Positions 33,629-42,226 of a stretch of 64,000 nucleotides of DNA are shown one piece after another. This DNA is from Streptomyces sp. CB01249. Its GTDB lineage: Bacteria; Actinomycetota; Actinomycetes; Streptomycetales; Streptomycetaceae. Made by a program: the position numbers and the translations under genes. The DNA is taken from NCBI RefSeq assembly GCF_001905735.1, contig NZ_LISW01000003.1, forward strand, positions 248,341-312,340. Direction: 5' to 3'. The number at the start of each line of letters is the position of its first letter. Within the stretch, counting starts at the first letter, position 1. The notes under the pieces were generated by a model. The model worked only from the letters and a program-made list of their open reading frames with translations, ran no database searches and had not been told where the DNA came from.

Positions 33629-33941
33629 GCGAGTTGAACCCCCGTGATGATGAAACTGCCGTGAGGGAACCGCCGATGAGGCGGATCCGGCTGATGCGGG
33701 TCGTCCACCGGTGTGGATCTCCCTGCACCCACCCTGCGCCGTTACGGAGAGTAATCGGAAGGGTCGGCGGCCGGATCCACTCCGAAAGGTGACTGTCCGC
33801 ACAGAGTTGACGCGAAAGGCGCGGAGCGTGCCGGAGGGCCGTACACAGGGTGAGGCAATCACCGTGTCCTTCCGCACAGTCGGGTGATGTACGTCACCCT
33901 GCTCCCGAACCGGCTCCACCCGTCTCCTAGGGTGGTCCGGA
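33629..33941. promoter_or_regulatory. Divergent region with two GGTGA/TCACC palindromes
   Basis: 313 bases between the I36 gene and a DUF1023 gene. GGTGA-N5-TCACC (33849-33863) and GGGTGA-N6-TCACCC (33882-33899) are two similar inverted repeats; the second resembles Crp sites (GTGA-N6-TCAC). TAGGGT (33928-33933) lies eight bases before the GTG of the DUF1023 gene and is its likely -10. TCCGCACAG also occurs twice. No gene seen. Confidence 0.5.
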
Positions 33942-35153
33942 GTGACTTCCTTCGACTCCTCTCCCACGCTCACCGCTTGGCGCGCACTGCTCGCCGTCGC
34001 GGTCGTCTTCGTGATGCTCGCGACGACCGGCTGGACCGCCGTGCACCATCAGCGTTCCGGCGACTCCCGCGCGCTCGCGCTGGCCGCCTGGGCCAAGGGG
34101 TCGATAGCGGGACAGCCGCTGCCGGACGCCGACACCCCGCCGTACAAGCTGGCGCACTTCTTCGCCACGCTGACCCCGGCGCAACGCGCCCACCTCGCCG
34201 ACCGGTACCCACTCGTCGTGGGGAACCTCAACGGCGCCCCGGTCACCACCCGTTACCGCGCGAACCGGCGGGCGATCGGGCAGGCGAGCGCGGTCGAGCG
34301 CAAACGCGTCCACGACACCAGACTCTCCGCGTCCGGCCGCGCCGAGGCCCAGCACCGCCTGGACCGCTTCCGGTCGATGCTCGCCCGGGACCGCCACTTC
34401 CTGGCGTTCGACCCGTCGGGGCGCGGGCTCGCCGCCGAGGTGTTCGGCGACCTGGACCGGGCCCGGCGCATCTCGCTCGTCGTGCCCGGAGTCGACACGA
34501 ATCTGCTGACCCTGGAACGCACCGGGCCCAAGACCAACGCCGCGCCCGTCGGCATGGCCAAGTCGCTGTACGCCGCCGAGCGCGCCGCGAGCCCCGGGGC
34601 GCGCACCGCCGTCATCGCCTGGGCCGACTACACGACGCCCGTCGGCATCGGCATGGACGCCGCCCTCGGCAATCTCGCCGAGCGTGGGGCGGTCCGGCTC
34701 GACGCGCTCGTCCGGGCCCTTCCGGGACCGGCGCCCGTCTCGCTGTTCTGCCACAGCTACGGCTCCGTCCTGTGCGGGGTCGCCGCGAGCAGGCTGCCCG
34801 GCCGGGTCGAGGACATCGCGGTGGCCGGCAGCCCCGGCATGCGGGCGGACAACGCAGGTCAGCTGCACACCCGGGCGCATGTGTGGGCGATGCGGGACAG
34901 CGGCGACTGGATCGAGGACGTGCCGAACCTGGAGTTCGGCGGCCTCGGCCACGGGGCGGATCCGGTGGACCACGGCTTCGGCGCCCGGGTCGTCTCGGCG
35001 GACGGAGCGGTCGGCCACAGCGGTTACTTCGAGCCGGGCACCGAGAGCCTGGACAACTTCGCCGCGATCGGAGTTGGCGCGTACACGTCGGTGACCTGTG
35101 CGACGGCCGACAGCACCTGCAACGACGGGGTGTACGCCAACTCGACAGCCTGA
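33942..35153 (+). CDS. DUF1023 alpha/beta hydrolase, membrane-anchored or secreted
   Basis: A 403-residue protein. Residues 13-35 (WRALLAVAVVFVMLATTGWT) form a signal anchor, so the enzyme faces outside. The DUF1023 domain contains the nucleophile elbow LFCHSYGSVLCG (Ser near residue 269), AGSPGMRAD and GLGHGADPVDHGF with the catalytic Asp/His candidates. YPLVVGNLNGAPVTTRYRAN near residue 90 is a family hallmark. A close paralogue lies at 38264-39316. The start GTG follows TAGGGT by eight bases. Substrate unknown; it could be a lipid or peptidoglycan ester. Confidence 0.88.
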   Translation: MTSFDSSPTLTAWRALLAVAVVFVMLATTGWTAVHHQRSGDSRALALAAWAKGSIAGQPLPDADTPPYKLAHFFATLTPAQRAHLADRYPLVVGNLNGAPVTTRYRANRRAIGQASAVERKRVHDTRLSASGRAEAQHRLDRFRSMLARDRHFLAFDPSGRGLAAEVFGDLDRARRISLVVPGVDTNLLTLERTGPKTNAAPVGMAKSLYAAERAASPGARTAVIAWADYTTPVGIGMDAALGNLAERGAVRLDALVRALPGPAPVSLFCHSYGSVLCGVAASRLPGRVEDIAVAGSPGMRADNAGQLHTRAHVWAMRDSGDWIEDVPNLEFGGLGHGADPVDHGFGARVVSADGAVGHSGYFEPGTESLDNFAAIGVGAYTSVTCATADSTCNDGVYANSTA

Positions 35154-35240
35154 CGCGCGTAGAGACACCGCGTCCGGCCTCCGGAAGCGGTCGACTCCGA
35201 GAGGGGACGGGGCGGGCAAGTGCCGCATACGATGAGGCGC

Positions 35241-36179
35241 ATGGGTGATGTGCTGGCCGGAATTCATGCCACCTGGGAGTTCGACGCCGACTCCGTGCTC
35301 ATCCGCTACGAACGGGGTATCCGCACGCCGAGACTCCTCCAGAGCCTCCGCGAGCGCCGCGTCCCGCACGCGGCGCTGTCGTCGGTGACGCTGACCCCGG
35401 GCAAGCGGGGCACGGTGGTGCTGCGCGCCGTCCCGCGCCCCGGGGCCGATCCACTCCTCGAAGCCGCCGCCGGGCAGCTCAAGGACGGCTGCGACCCGTA
35501 CCGGCTGGTGCTCCCCGCCGCGCGCGAGACCCTGGCCGAGTACTACGCGGACGAGCTGCGGGCCTGCATCGGCGCGGACGCGGACGAGCCCGCGGACCGT
35601 TTCCTGGTCGCGGCCCCGGAGGCCCCGATGCAGTTCAAGGCGTACGACGGGCGGGCCGGCTTCGACGGTGAGCGGATCTCGTTCCGCTGGTTCTGGACGG
35701 GCGCCTCCTCGGAGAAGTGGAAGGCCGGCGACCAGACGTTCCCGGTCACGGATCTGTGCGGGGTCGAGTGGCGCTCGCCGGAGGGCCTGGAGGGCTACTT
35801 GCGGCTGCTGCCCAGGGGCTCGGACGCGGTGGTCCACGCGTCCGGAGGGCTCAGCGGCCCCGCGACGGGCGGGACCGCCACCGGCGTCCAGCCGGTGATA
35901 CCCCGGCCCGCCCGGGCCGACCAGGACCCCGCGGCGGTGATCTTCGGGCTCGGCTACGGCCCGGTCCACGAGTCGCTGCCCTTCGCGGCGGCCGTCCTCG
36001 AATCCGTACGCAGGAAGCAGTCCGCGCCCCCGGCCGCCGCTCCCCTCACCGCCGCCGCCCGGCGCGATCCGGCCGACATCGCGGAGCGCATCCACCACCT
36101 CGGGGAGCTGCACCGGGCGGGCCTGGTGACCGATGAGGAGTTCAGCGCCAAGAAGGCGCAGCTCCTGGCCGAGCTGTGA
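35241..36179 (+). CDS. DUF4429/SHOCT domain protein
   Basis: A 312-residue cytoplasmic protein with two DUF4429 PH-like domains (about residues 1-115, GIHATWEFDADSVLIRYERG, and 125-250, FKAYDGRAGFDGERISFRWF), a linker, and a C-terminal SHOCT helix pair (DIAERIHHLGELHRAGLVTD, then EEFSAKKAQLL). Such proteins are thought to bind membranes or assemble into oligomers. TACGAT ends seven bases before the ATG, so the mRNA is leaderless. It is followed 16 bases later by a histidine kinase gene and may share its operon. Confidence 0.88.
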   Translation: MGDVLAGIHATWEFDADSVLIRYERGIRTPRLLQSLRERRVPHAALSSVTLTPGKRGTVVLRAVPRPGADPLLEAAAGQLKDGCDPYRLVLPAARETLAEYYADELRACIGADADEPADRFLVAAPEAPMQFKAYDGRAGFDGERISFRWFWTGASSEKWKAGDQTFPVTDLCGVEWRSPEGLEGYLRLLPRGSDAVVHASGGLSGPATGGTATGVQPVIPRPARADQDPAAVIFGLGYGPVHESLPFAAAVLESVRRKQSAPPAAAPLTAAARRDPADIAERIHHLGELHRAGLVTDEEFSAKKAQLLAEL

Positions 36180-36195
36180 CCGGCCGCCGCCCGAG

Positions 36196-37416
36196 ATGAC
36201 CGAGCCGATACCCGCGCCCGCTCCCGCGCACCCCACCGGGTGGACGAGGTTCCTGCCGCAGGCGGCCGCCGTCGCGCTGACGGTGCTCTTCCTTCCCGTC
36301 ACCCTGGCCAATCTCCGCGATCAGTACGGACTCGACATCGGGGTCGCCCTCGCCCTCGCCGTCACCCAGTGCGGACCCCTGCTGATGCTGGCGCGGTCGC
36401 CGCTGTGGGCCTGGTGGATCGTCTTCCCGGCGGACATCGCGGGCGCGTTGGTGCTCCTCGGGAAGCCGGCCCGCGAGTACGACGTCTGGCCGTGGCCGCC
36501 CGCGCCGCTGATCGCCTGCCTCTTCCTGCTCCTCGCGCTGGCCCTGCGCCGGTCCCGGCGGGTGCTCGTCGCCGTCTGGCTGGCGACCGCGGCGGCGAGC
36601 CTCATCCTCCACCTGGTCCGCGCCGACCGCAGCAACGGCAGCGCGCTGCTGCTGCCCCTGTTCGCGGCCGTGGTGCTGGTGATCGGCGCGGCGGTACGGG
36701 AACGGCGCGTCGCACAGCGCCGGCTCGCCGAGCAGGAGACCGTCAGCGAGGCCGAGCGCGCCCGGCGGACGCTGCTGGAGGAGCGGGCCAGGATCGCCCG
36801 GGAGCTGCACGACGTGGTCGCCCACCACATGTCCGTGATCACCGTCCAGGCGGACTCCGCGCCCTACCGGCTGCCGGAGCTGTCGGACGAGGCGCGCGAG
36901 GAGTTCGGGACGATCGCGGCGAGCGCGCGGGAGTCGCTGACCGAGATGCGGCGGCTGCTCGTGGTGCTGCGCGGGGACGGTGCGGAGGGCGAGCGGGCCC
37001 CGCAGCCCGGGATCGACCGCTTGCAGCAGCTGGTGGAGACGACGGTACGGGCCGGGCTGCCCGCCGAACTGTCGCTGGCTGCCCATCTGGGTGACGTACC
37101 GCCGGCCGTTGACTTGTCTGCGTACCGGATCGTTCAAGAGGCGCTGGCGAACGTGGTCCGTCACGCGCCGGGGGCACCGACGCGGGTCTCGGTCACCTCG
37201 GACGGGGGCCAGTTGACGGTGCTGGTCGTCAACAGCCCGCCGGAGCAGCCGGTTTCGCCGCTGGAGTCGGCGGGAACGGGCCACGGTCTGGTCGGGATGC
37301 GGGAGCGCGTACGGTTGACGGGCGGCTCACTGGACGCCGGGCCGCTGCCGGACGGGGGGTTCCGGGTCGCCGCGCGGCTGCCGCTGTCCCCGGCCGGGCC
37401 CGACGACGCCCCCTGA
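36196..37416 (+). CDS. NarL-type sensor histidine kinase
   Basis: A 406-residue membrane kinase. Five or six hydrophobic segments fill residues 20-175. The HisKA_3 dimerisation domain holds the phospho-acceptor His in IARELHDVVAHHMSVITVQA (about residue 214). The ATPase domain has the N-box IVQEALANVVRHA and a G-box TGHGLVGMRERV. The start ATG 36196 is preceded by CCGCCCG only, so the ribosome site is weak and coupling with the upstream gene is likely. The response regulator gene follows 13 bases after the stop. The signal sensed is unknown. Confidence 0.93.
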   Translation: MTEPIPAPAPAHPTGWTRFLPQAAAVALTVLFLPVTLANLRDQYGLDIGVALALAVTQCGPLLMLARSPLWAWWIVFPADIAGALVLLGKPAREYDVWPWPPAPLIACLFLLLALALRRSRRVLVAVWLATAAASLILHLVRADRSNGSALLLPLFAAVVLVIGAAVRERRVAQRRLAEQETVSEAERARRTLLEERARIARELHDVVAHHMSVITVQADSAPYRLPELSDEAREEFGTIAASARESLTEMRRLLVVLRGDGAEGERAPQPGIDRLQQLVETTVRAGLPAELSLAAHLGDVPPAVDLSAYRIVQEALANVVRHAPGAPTRVSVTSDGGQLTVLVVNSPPEQPVSPLESAGTGHGLVGMRERVRLTGGSLDAGPLPDGGFRVAARLPLSPAGPDDAP

Positions 37417-37429
37417 GTCCGGAGGAACC

Positions 37430-38113
37430 GTGCCCATCCGTGTGATCATCGTCGACGACCAGGCCATGGTGCGGGCGGGTTTCGCGGCCCTGCTGGCGGC
37501 GCAGGCGGACATCGACGTGGTCGGTGAGGCGCCGGACGGGCGCCAGGGCGTCGAGGTCAGCCGCCGGGTCCACCCGGACGTGGTCCTGATGGACGTCCGG
37601 ATGCCCGAGATGGACGGCCTCGCGGCGGCCCGCGCACTGCTGGAACCGCCACCGGGCGTGGTCCATGTGCCCAGGGTGCTGATGCTGACCACGTTCGACG
37701 TGGACGACTACGTGTACGAGGCGCTGCGGGCCGGGGCGTCCGGCTTCCTGCTGAAGGACGCGCCGCCCGCCGACCTGATCGCGGCGGTCCGGGTGGTGGC
37801 GGCGGGCGACGCGCTGCTCGCGCCGTCCGTGACGCGCCGTCTGATCGCCGACTTTGCGAAGCAGGGCCCTTCGGCGGCGGCCCGGGGCGGCGCGACACTG
37901 CGGCTCAACGGGCTGACGCCGCGCGAGACGGAGGTCCTGGAACTCATCGCGCGCGGGCTGTCGAACCAGGAGATCGCCGGGAAGCTGGTGCTCGCCGAGC
38001 AGACGGTGAAGACGCACATCGGGCGCGTCCTGGCGAAGCTCTCCCTGCGGGACCGGGCGCAGGCGGTGATCTTCGCGTACGAGGCGGGGCTCGTCGTCCC
38101 CGGCTCCGCCTGA
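37430..38113 (+). CDS. NarL/FixJ-family response regulator
   Basis: A 227-residue regulator. The receiver domain (about residues 1-125) has the acidic pocket VDDQ, the phospho-Asp in VVLMDVRMPEMDG (about residue 54), Thr in MLTTFD and Lys in LLKDAPP. The LuxR-type HTH (about 160-220) reads LTPRETEVLELIARGLSNQE then IAGKLVLAEQTVKTHIGRVL. GTG 37430 follows GGAGG by six bases. It is the partner of the kinase immediately upstream. Targets may include the flanking DUF1023 hydrolase genes, which is only a guess from position. Confidence 0.95.
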   Translation: MPIRVIIVDDQAMVRAGFAALLAAQADIDVVGEAPDGRQGVEVSRRVHPDVVLMDVRMPEMDGLAAARALLEPPPGVVHVPRVLMLTTFDVDDYVYEALRAGASGFLLKDAPPADLIAAVRVVAAGDALLAPSVTRRLIADFAKQGPSAAARGGATLRLNGLTPRETEVLELIARGLSNQEIAGKLVLAEQTVKTHIGRVLAKLSLRDRAQAVIFAYEAGLVVPGSA

Positions 38114-38263
38114 CGCACCCGCCCCACCCCCTACCCGGGTATCACACGGCAGTTGGCTCCCCGGTGTGACGCCCGCGCACCCACCGCGTTCCTACCTTCC
38201 TCCCGTCGCGCCGAACGGCGTGCGGGGACCGGCCGGTTGGGCCGGAGAGGGAGGGCGGGGCGG

Positions 38264-39316
38264 ATGCGGCGTTACGCGAGGACCCTGGTCGCGGCCGCGC
38301 TGGCGGTCACCGTGGTGTCGGGGACGGCGGGATGGGTGACGGCCAACGCCCAGCAGGCGGTCACGGGCCCGCCGCCGGGCACGGCGTCCTGGCGGGCCGA
38401 CCACACGCTGGGCCGCGAACTGCCCGACCCGGAGCGGGACTCGCCCGCCGAAACGGCCCGGTTCTTCGCGAGTCTCACCGACGCCGAGCAACAGGCCCTG
38501 GCCGCACGGCATCCGCTCGTCGTCGGCAACCTCGACGGCGCCCCCGTGGAACTGCGCTACCGGGCCAACGCCCTTGCCCTGCACGCCTCGCACGACCCCC
38601 GCTACGCCCACCTCGCCGACGACCCGGCCCGCCGCTTCCTGGCGTTCGACCCGCGCGGCCGGGGCCAGGTCGCGGAGGTCTTCGGCGACCTGGCGACCGC
38701 CCGGCGGGTGTCCGTGGTGGTGCCCGGTTCCGACATCGACGCCGGAACCTTCGACCGTACGACCGACGTGTACGGCACCCCCGCCGGTATGGCCAGGTCG
38801 CTGTACGCCCGTACGGGTCCGGGCACCGCCGTCATCGCCTGGGCCGGGTACACCACCCCGGTGGGCCTCGGGCTCGATGCCGCCCGGGGGACGCTGGCGG
38901 AGGCCGGTTCGGTGCGGCTGACCCGGTTCACGGACGGGCTGGAGGCCGCCGGGGTGCCGGTCGCCGCGGTGTTCTGCCACAGCTACGGCTCGGTCGTCTG
39001 CGGCCTGGCGGCGCACCGGCTGCGCGTCGCCGACCTGGTGGTCCTCGGCTCTCCCGGGATGCGCGCGGACAGCGTGGCCGGTCTGCGCACCGGGGCGCGG
39101 GTGTGGGCGGCGAAGGACCCCGGCGACTGGATCGGCAAGGTCCCGCACGTCGAGTTCGCCGGGCTCGGCCACGGCGCGGACCCCGCGTCGCCGGGGTTCG
39201 GCGCCCGCCGGGTGCCCGCCGACGACGCGGAGGGGCACACGGGCTACTTCGCCCCGGGCACCGAGTCACTGAGCGCGTTCGCGTCGATCGCCGAAGGCGC
39301 GTACGCCCAGGGCTGA
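38264..39316 (+). CDS. DUF1023 alpha/beta hydrolase (paralogue)
   Basis: A 350-residue exported protein with an N-terminal hydrophobic signal (RTLVAAALAVTVVSGTAGW). The hydrolase domain repeats the motifs of the 33942 gene: HPLVVGNLDGAPVELRYRAN, VFCHSYGSVVCG (nucleophile Ser near 238), LGSPGMRAD and GLGHGADPASPGFGARR. ATG 38264 follows GAGAGGGAGGG. It comes right after the two-component system, so the two paralogues bracket the DUF4429 and two-component genes. Substrate unknown. Confidence 0.88.
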   Translation: MRRYARTLVAAALAVTVVSGTAGWVTANAQQAVTGPPPGTASWRADHTLGRELPDPERDSPAETARFFASLTDAEQQALAARHPLVVGNLDGAPVELRYRANALALHASHDPRYAHLADDPARRFLAFDPRGRGQVAEVFGDLATARRVSVVVPGSDIDAGTFDRTTDVYGTPAGMARSLYARTGPGTAVIAWAGYTTPVGLGLDAARGTLAEAGSVRLTRFTDGLEAAGVPVAAVFCHSYGSVVCGLAAHRLRVADLVVLGSPGMRADSVAGLRTGARVWAAKDPGDWIGKVPHVEFAGLGHGADPASPGFGARRVPADDAEGHTGYFAPGTESLSAFASIAEGAYAQG

Positions 39317-39331
39317 TCCAGCGGGCAGGCC

Positions 39332-39778
39332 CTACCTCTTCCCGCCCAGCTCCTCCGCCAACCCGACGATGACGCCGTCCGGGCCGCGCAGGTAGCAGAG
39401 CAGGTAGGTGTCCTCGAACCGCGCGATGGAGCCGACGACTTCGCCGCCGAGCGGGCGCAGCCGGGCGACCGTGTCCTCGACGTCGTCCACGGCGAACATG
39501 ACGCGGTGCGTGCCGAGCACGTTGTGCGGCCGGTCGCGCGGGGCGTCGATCAGCGCGGGGCTGAGGTACTTCGCCAGCTCCAGGCGGCTGTGCCCGTCCG
39601 GGGTCCGGAGCATGGCGATCTCGCAGTGGGTACCGTCGAGGCCGGTGCACTGGTCGGCGAAGCCGCCCTGGACCTCGCCCTTGCCCTCCAGCTCCATGCC
39701 GAGTTCCTGGAAGAACGCGACGGCCGCGTCCAGGTCCTCGACGACGATGCCGACGTTGTCCATCCGCTTGATCGCCAT
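39332..39778 (-). CDS. VOC-family (glyoxalase/dioxygenase fold) protein
   Basis: A 148-residue protein of two beta-alpha-beta-beta-beta modules: IKRMDNVGIVVEDLDAAVAF (first module) and NVLGTHRVMFAVDDVEDTVA (second), with CEIAMLRTPDG and LLCYLRGPDGVIVGLAEELG as metal-side strands. Metal ligands are partly conserved. It belongs to the large glyoxalase/bleomycin-resistance/dioxygenase group and its reaction cannot be told from sequence. It lies 45 bp downstream of the aldo/keto reductase gene on the same strand and may be co-transcribed with it and the MerR gene. Confidence 0.88.
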   Translation of the reverse strand: MAIKRMDNVGIVVEDLDAAVAFFQELGMELEGKGEVQGGFADQCTGLDGTHCEIAMLRTPDGHSRLELAKYLSPALIDAPRDRPHNVLGTHRVMFAVDDVEDTVARLRPLGGEVVGSIARFEDTYLLCYLRGPDGVIVGLAEELGGKR

Positions 39779-39823
39779 GCGGTTGCCTCCTCTGTCGCTT
39801 CCTCGTACGGACGCTACTCCGCG

Positions 39824-40840
39824 CTACTCGCGCGCGAGGGAGGTCAGGCTCATGTCCTGGTAACGGTCGCCCGCGACCTGTCCGGCGATCGGTTCGAGGA
39901 GGGCCAGCTCGTCGTCGGTGAGCGTCAGGCGGGTGGCGCCGACGTTCTCCAGGAGGCGGTGGCTCTTGCGGGTGCCCGGGATCGGGACGACGGTGATGCC
40001 GTGGACCTGGGCGCGCTGCTGCACCCAGGCGAGCGCGACCTGCCCGGCGGTCGCGCCGTGGGCGGCGGCGATCTTGTGAACGGGCTCCAGGAGGGCCGCG
40101 TTGGTCTTCGCGTTCTCGCCGGTCATGCGGGGCTGCGAGGCGCGGAAGTCGCCCTGGGACAGCTCCTTGCCCGCGTCCGCGAAGGACCCGGTGAGGAAGC
40201 CCCGGCCCAGCGGCGAGTACGGCACAACCGTGACGCCCAGCTCGGCGGCGGCGGCCACCGCGCTGCGTTCCACGTCCCGGCTGAAGAGGGACCACTCGGA
40301 CTGGAGGGCGGCGATCGGGTGCACGGCGTGCGCCTCGCGCAGTTCGGCGCCGGTGACCTCGCTGAGCCCGAGCTGCTTGACCTTGCCCTCCCGGACCAGC
40401 TCGGCCATGGCGCCGACGGACTCCGCGAACGGGACGGCGGTGTCGTGGCGGTGCATGTAGTACAGGTCGATGACGTCGGTGTTCAGGCGGCGCAGGCTCG
40501 CCTCGACGGCCTTGCGGATGTAGGCGGGGCTGTTGTTGACGCCCCGGTAGTCGGGGTCGTCCTCGCGCCGCTCGATGCCGAACTTCGTGGCGAGGGTGAT
40601 CTCGTCGCGGTGGGCCCCGACGAACGGCGCGAGGAAGGTCTCGTTGGCGCCGCTGCCGTAGATGTCGGCGGTGTCGAAGAGGGTGACGCCCGCCGTCAGC
40701 GCCGTTTCCAGCGTCTCGCGGGCCGACGCCTCGTCGGTGTCGCCGTAGAACTCGCTGATGCCCATGCAGCCGAGGCCCTGGACCCCGACCCGGGGGCCGC
40801 CGCGGCCGAGTTCGACGGTGGCGATCTTGTTGTCAGTCAT
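39824..40840 (-). CDS. Aldo/keto reductase
   Basis: A 338-residue NADPH-dependent oxidoreductase with a TIM barrel. The catalytic tetrad is visible: Asp and Tyr in LFDTADIYGSG (about residues 55-62), Lys in TLATKFG (about 82) and His in DLYYMHRHD (about 125). The cofactor loop VPIPGTRKSHRLLENVGA lies near residue 290. It belongs to the AKR13-like group of bacterial reductases. Its ATG overlaps the stop of the MerR gene by one base, so both are expressed together from the MerR-type promoter. Substrate unknown. Confidence 0.93.
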   Translation of the reverse strand: MTDNKIATVELGRGGPRVGVQGLGCMGISEFYGDTDEASARETLETALTAGVTLFDTADIYGSGANETFLAPFVGAHRDEITLATKFGIERREDDPDYRGVNNSPAYIRKAVEASLRRLNTDVIDLYYMHRHDTAVPFAESVGAMAELVREGKVKQLGLSEVTGAELREAHAVHPIAALQSEWSLFSRDVERSAVAAAAELGVTVVPYSPLGRGFLTGSFADAGKELSQGDFRASQPRMTGENAKTNAALLEPVHKIAAAHGATAGQVALAWVQQRAQVHGITVVPIPGTRKSHRLLENVGATRLTLTDDELALLEPIAGQVAGDRYQDMSLTSLARE

Positions 40841-41301
40841 CAGGCACTGGGCCCTTCCGGCGCCGCACGGGCGCCCGCATAGAAGTCGATCTTGTAGTCC
40901 AGTACGGCCAGGGTGTCCTGGAGCTCCGCGATCCGCGTCCTCACGTCACGGCGGGTCGCCTCCAGCAGTTCCTGCCGTTCCTCGAAGGTGTGGTCGCCCT
41001 CGCGTATGAGCTCGGCGTACCGGACCATGTGGGCGACCGGCATCCCGGTCAGCCGCAGCTTGGTGACGAAGGCGAGCCAGTCGAGGTCCCGGTTGCTGAA
41101 GCGGCGCTGGCCGGTGTGCGACCGGTCCACGTGCGGCATCAGCCCGATCCGCTCGTACCAGCGCAGGGTGTGGGCGGTCAGGCCGGTGAACGCGGCGACC
41201 TCGCTGATCGTGTAGCGGTCCTGCCCGTCGGGGCGCGGGTGCGCCGAGGGGGCGGAGGCGCAGATATCGGCCCGGGTCGAAGTGGTCTCCATCACCGTCA
41301 T
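40840..41301 (-). CDS. MerR-family regulator of the aldo/keto reductase
   Basis: A 153-residue regulator. The MerR HTH is at residues 29-95 (YTISEVAAFTGLTAHTLRWY, then ERIGLMPHVDRSHTGQRRFS) and a dimerisation helix follows (ERQELLEATRRDVRTRIAEL). No cysteine metal site is present, so it probably senses an organic or redox signal. ATG 41301 is chosen; ATG 41292 (METTS) is an alternative. A promoter with the 19 bp spacer and an 18 bp near-palindrome lies just upstream, indicating that it activates its own operon. Confidence 0.92.
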   Translation of the reverse strand: MTVMETTSTRADICASAPSAHPRPDGQDRYTISEVAAFTGLTAHTLRWYERIGLMPHVDRSHTGQRRFSNRDLDWLAFVTKLRLTGMPVAHMVRYAELIREGDHTFEERQELLEATRRDVRTRIAELQDTLAVLDYKIDFYAGARAAPEGPSA

Positions 41302-41307
41302 GCCTCC

Positions 41308-41338
41308 ACGCTAAGACCTTGGAGTGCACTCGAAGCAA
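41308..41338 (-). promoter_or_regulatory. MerR-type promoter with 19 bp spacer
   Basis: Minus strand TTGCTT (41338-41333) and TAGCGT (41313-41308) are 19 bp apart, the long spacer typical of MerR-activated promoters. CTTcGAGTGCACTCCAAG (41335-41318), an 18 bp palindrome with one mismatch, fills the spacer. The MerR gene starts seven bases after the -10. Confidence 0.8.
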
Positions 41339-41392
41339 GCGTGACCGGGTGCGGTTTCCAACAGGCGGGACCTGGAATCTACTCTCGTACGC

Positions 41393-42208
41393 ATGCAGAG
41401 CCTGGCGATGATCGAGAACTGGCCCGTCCCCACCGCCGCGGCGGCCGTCGTACGAGCCGACGGCACGGTCGCCGGTACGCACGGCCCGACCGCGCACCGC
41501 TTCCCGCTCGCCTCCGTCACCAAACCGCTCGCGGCCTACGCGGCGCTGGTGGCGTACGAGGAGGGCGCCGTGGAGCTGGACGAACCGGCGGGCCCCGAGG
41601 GCTCGACCGTGCGCCACCTCCTCGCCCACACCAGCGGCCTCGCCTTCGACGAGCACCGGGTGATGGCCCCGCCCGGCAACCGGCGCCTCTACTCCAACGC
41701 GGGCTTCGAGGTGCTGGGCGACCACATCGCGAAGGCCACCGAGATCCCGTTCCCGGAATACGTTCGACAGGCGGTCCTGGAACCGCTCGGGATGACCGCG
41801 ACCACCCTGGACGGCTCCCCCGCCAAGGACGGCGTCTCCACGGTCGCCGACCTCGCGCGCTTCGCCGCCGAGGTGCAGGCCCCCCGCCTGCTCGACCCGC
41901 GCACGGTCGCCGCCGCGCAGACCGTGGTCCACCCGGGCCTGAAGGGCGTCCTTCCCGGCTACGGCCACCAGAACCCCAACGACTGGGGCCTCGGCTTCGA
42001 GATCCGCGACTCCAAGTCCCCGCACTGGACGGGGGCCTCCTCCTCGCCCGCGACCTTCGGGCACTTCGGGCAGTCGGGCACCTTCCTCTGGGTCGACCCG
42101 GCGGCGGGCGCGGCCTGCGTCGCGCTCACCGACCGGTCCTTCGGCCCGTGGGCGGTCGAGGTGTGGCCCGCGTTCACCGACGCGGTCCTGGCGGAGCTGG
42201 CGGGCTGA
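41393..42208 (+). CDS. Serine hydrolase of the beta-lactamase/class C fold
   Basis: A 271-residue penicillin-binding-protein-like hydrolase. The nucleophile is in FPLASVTKPL (SxxK; Ser near residue 42), YSNAGFEVLGDH gives the YxN motif (about residue 101), and HFGQSGTFLW replaces KTG near residue 227. There is no signal peptide, so it is cytoplasmic, which argues against a true beta-lactamase. TACTCT seven bases before the ATG suggests a leaderless mRNA. It is divergent from the MerR operon. Likely an esterase or peptidase; substrate unknown. Confidence 0.88.
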   Translation: MQSLAMIENWPVPTAAAAVVRADGTVAGTHGPTAHRFPLASVTKPLAAYAALVAYEEGAVELDEPAGPEGSTVRHLLAHTSGLAFDEHRVMAPPGNRRLYSNAGFEVLGDHIAKATEIPFPEYVRQAVLEPLGMTATTLDGSPAKDGVSTVADLARFAAEVQAPRLLDPRTVAAAQTVVHPGLKGVLPGYGHQNPNDWGLGFEIRDSKSPHWTGASSSPATFGHFGQSGTFLWVDPAAGAACVALTDRSFGPWAVEVWPAFTDAVLAELAG

Positions 42209-42226
42209 CCGGACCCGCCTCGGCGG

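Noticed and set aside
33927..36311. 794-codon minus-strand open frame
   Set aside because: Antisense of the DUF1023 and DUF4429 genes, which have clear domains and starts.
41393..42208. Beta-lactamase resistance gene
   Set aside because: SxxK and YxN are present, but there is no signal peptide and the KTG element is altered; a cytoplasmic esterase or peptidase is more likely.
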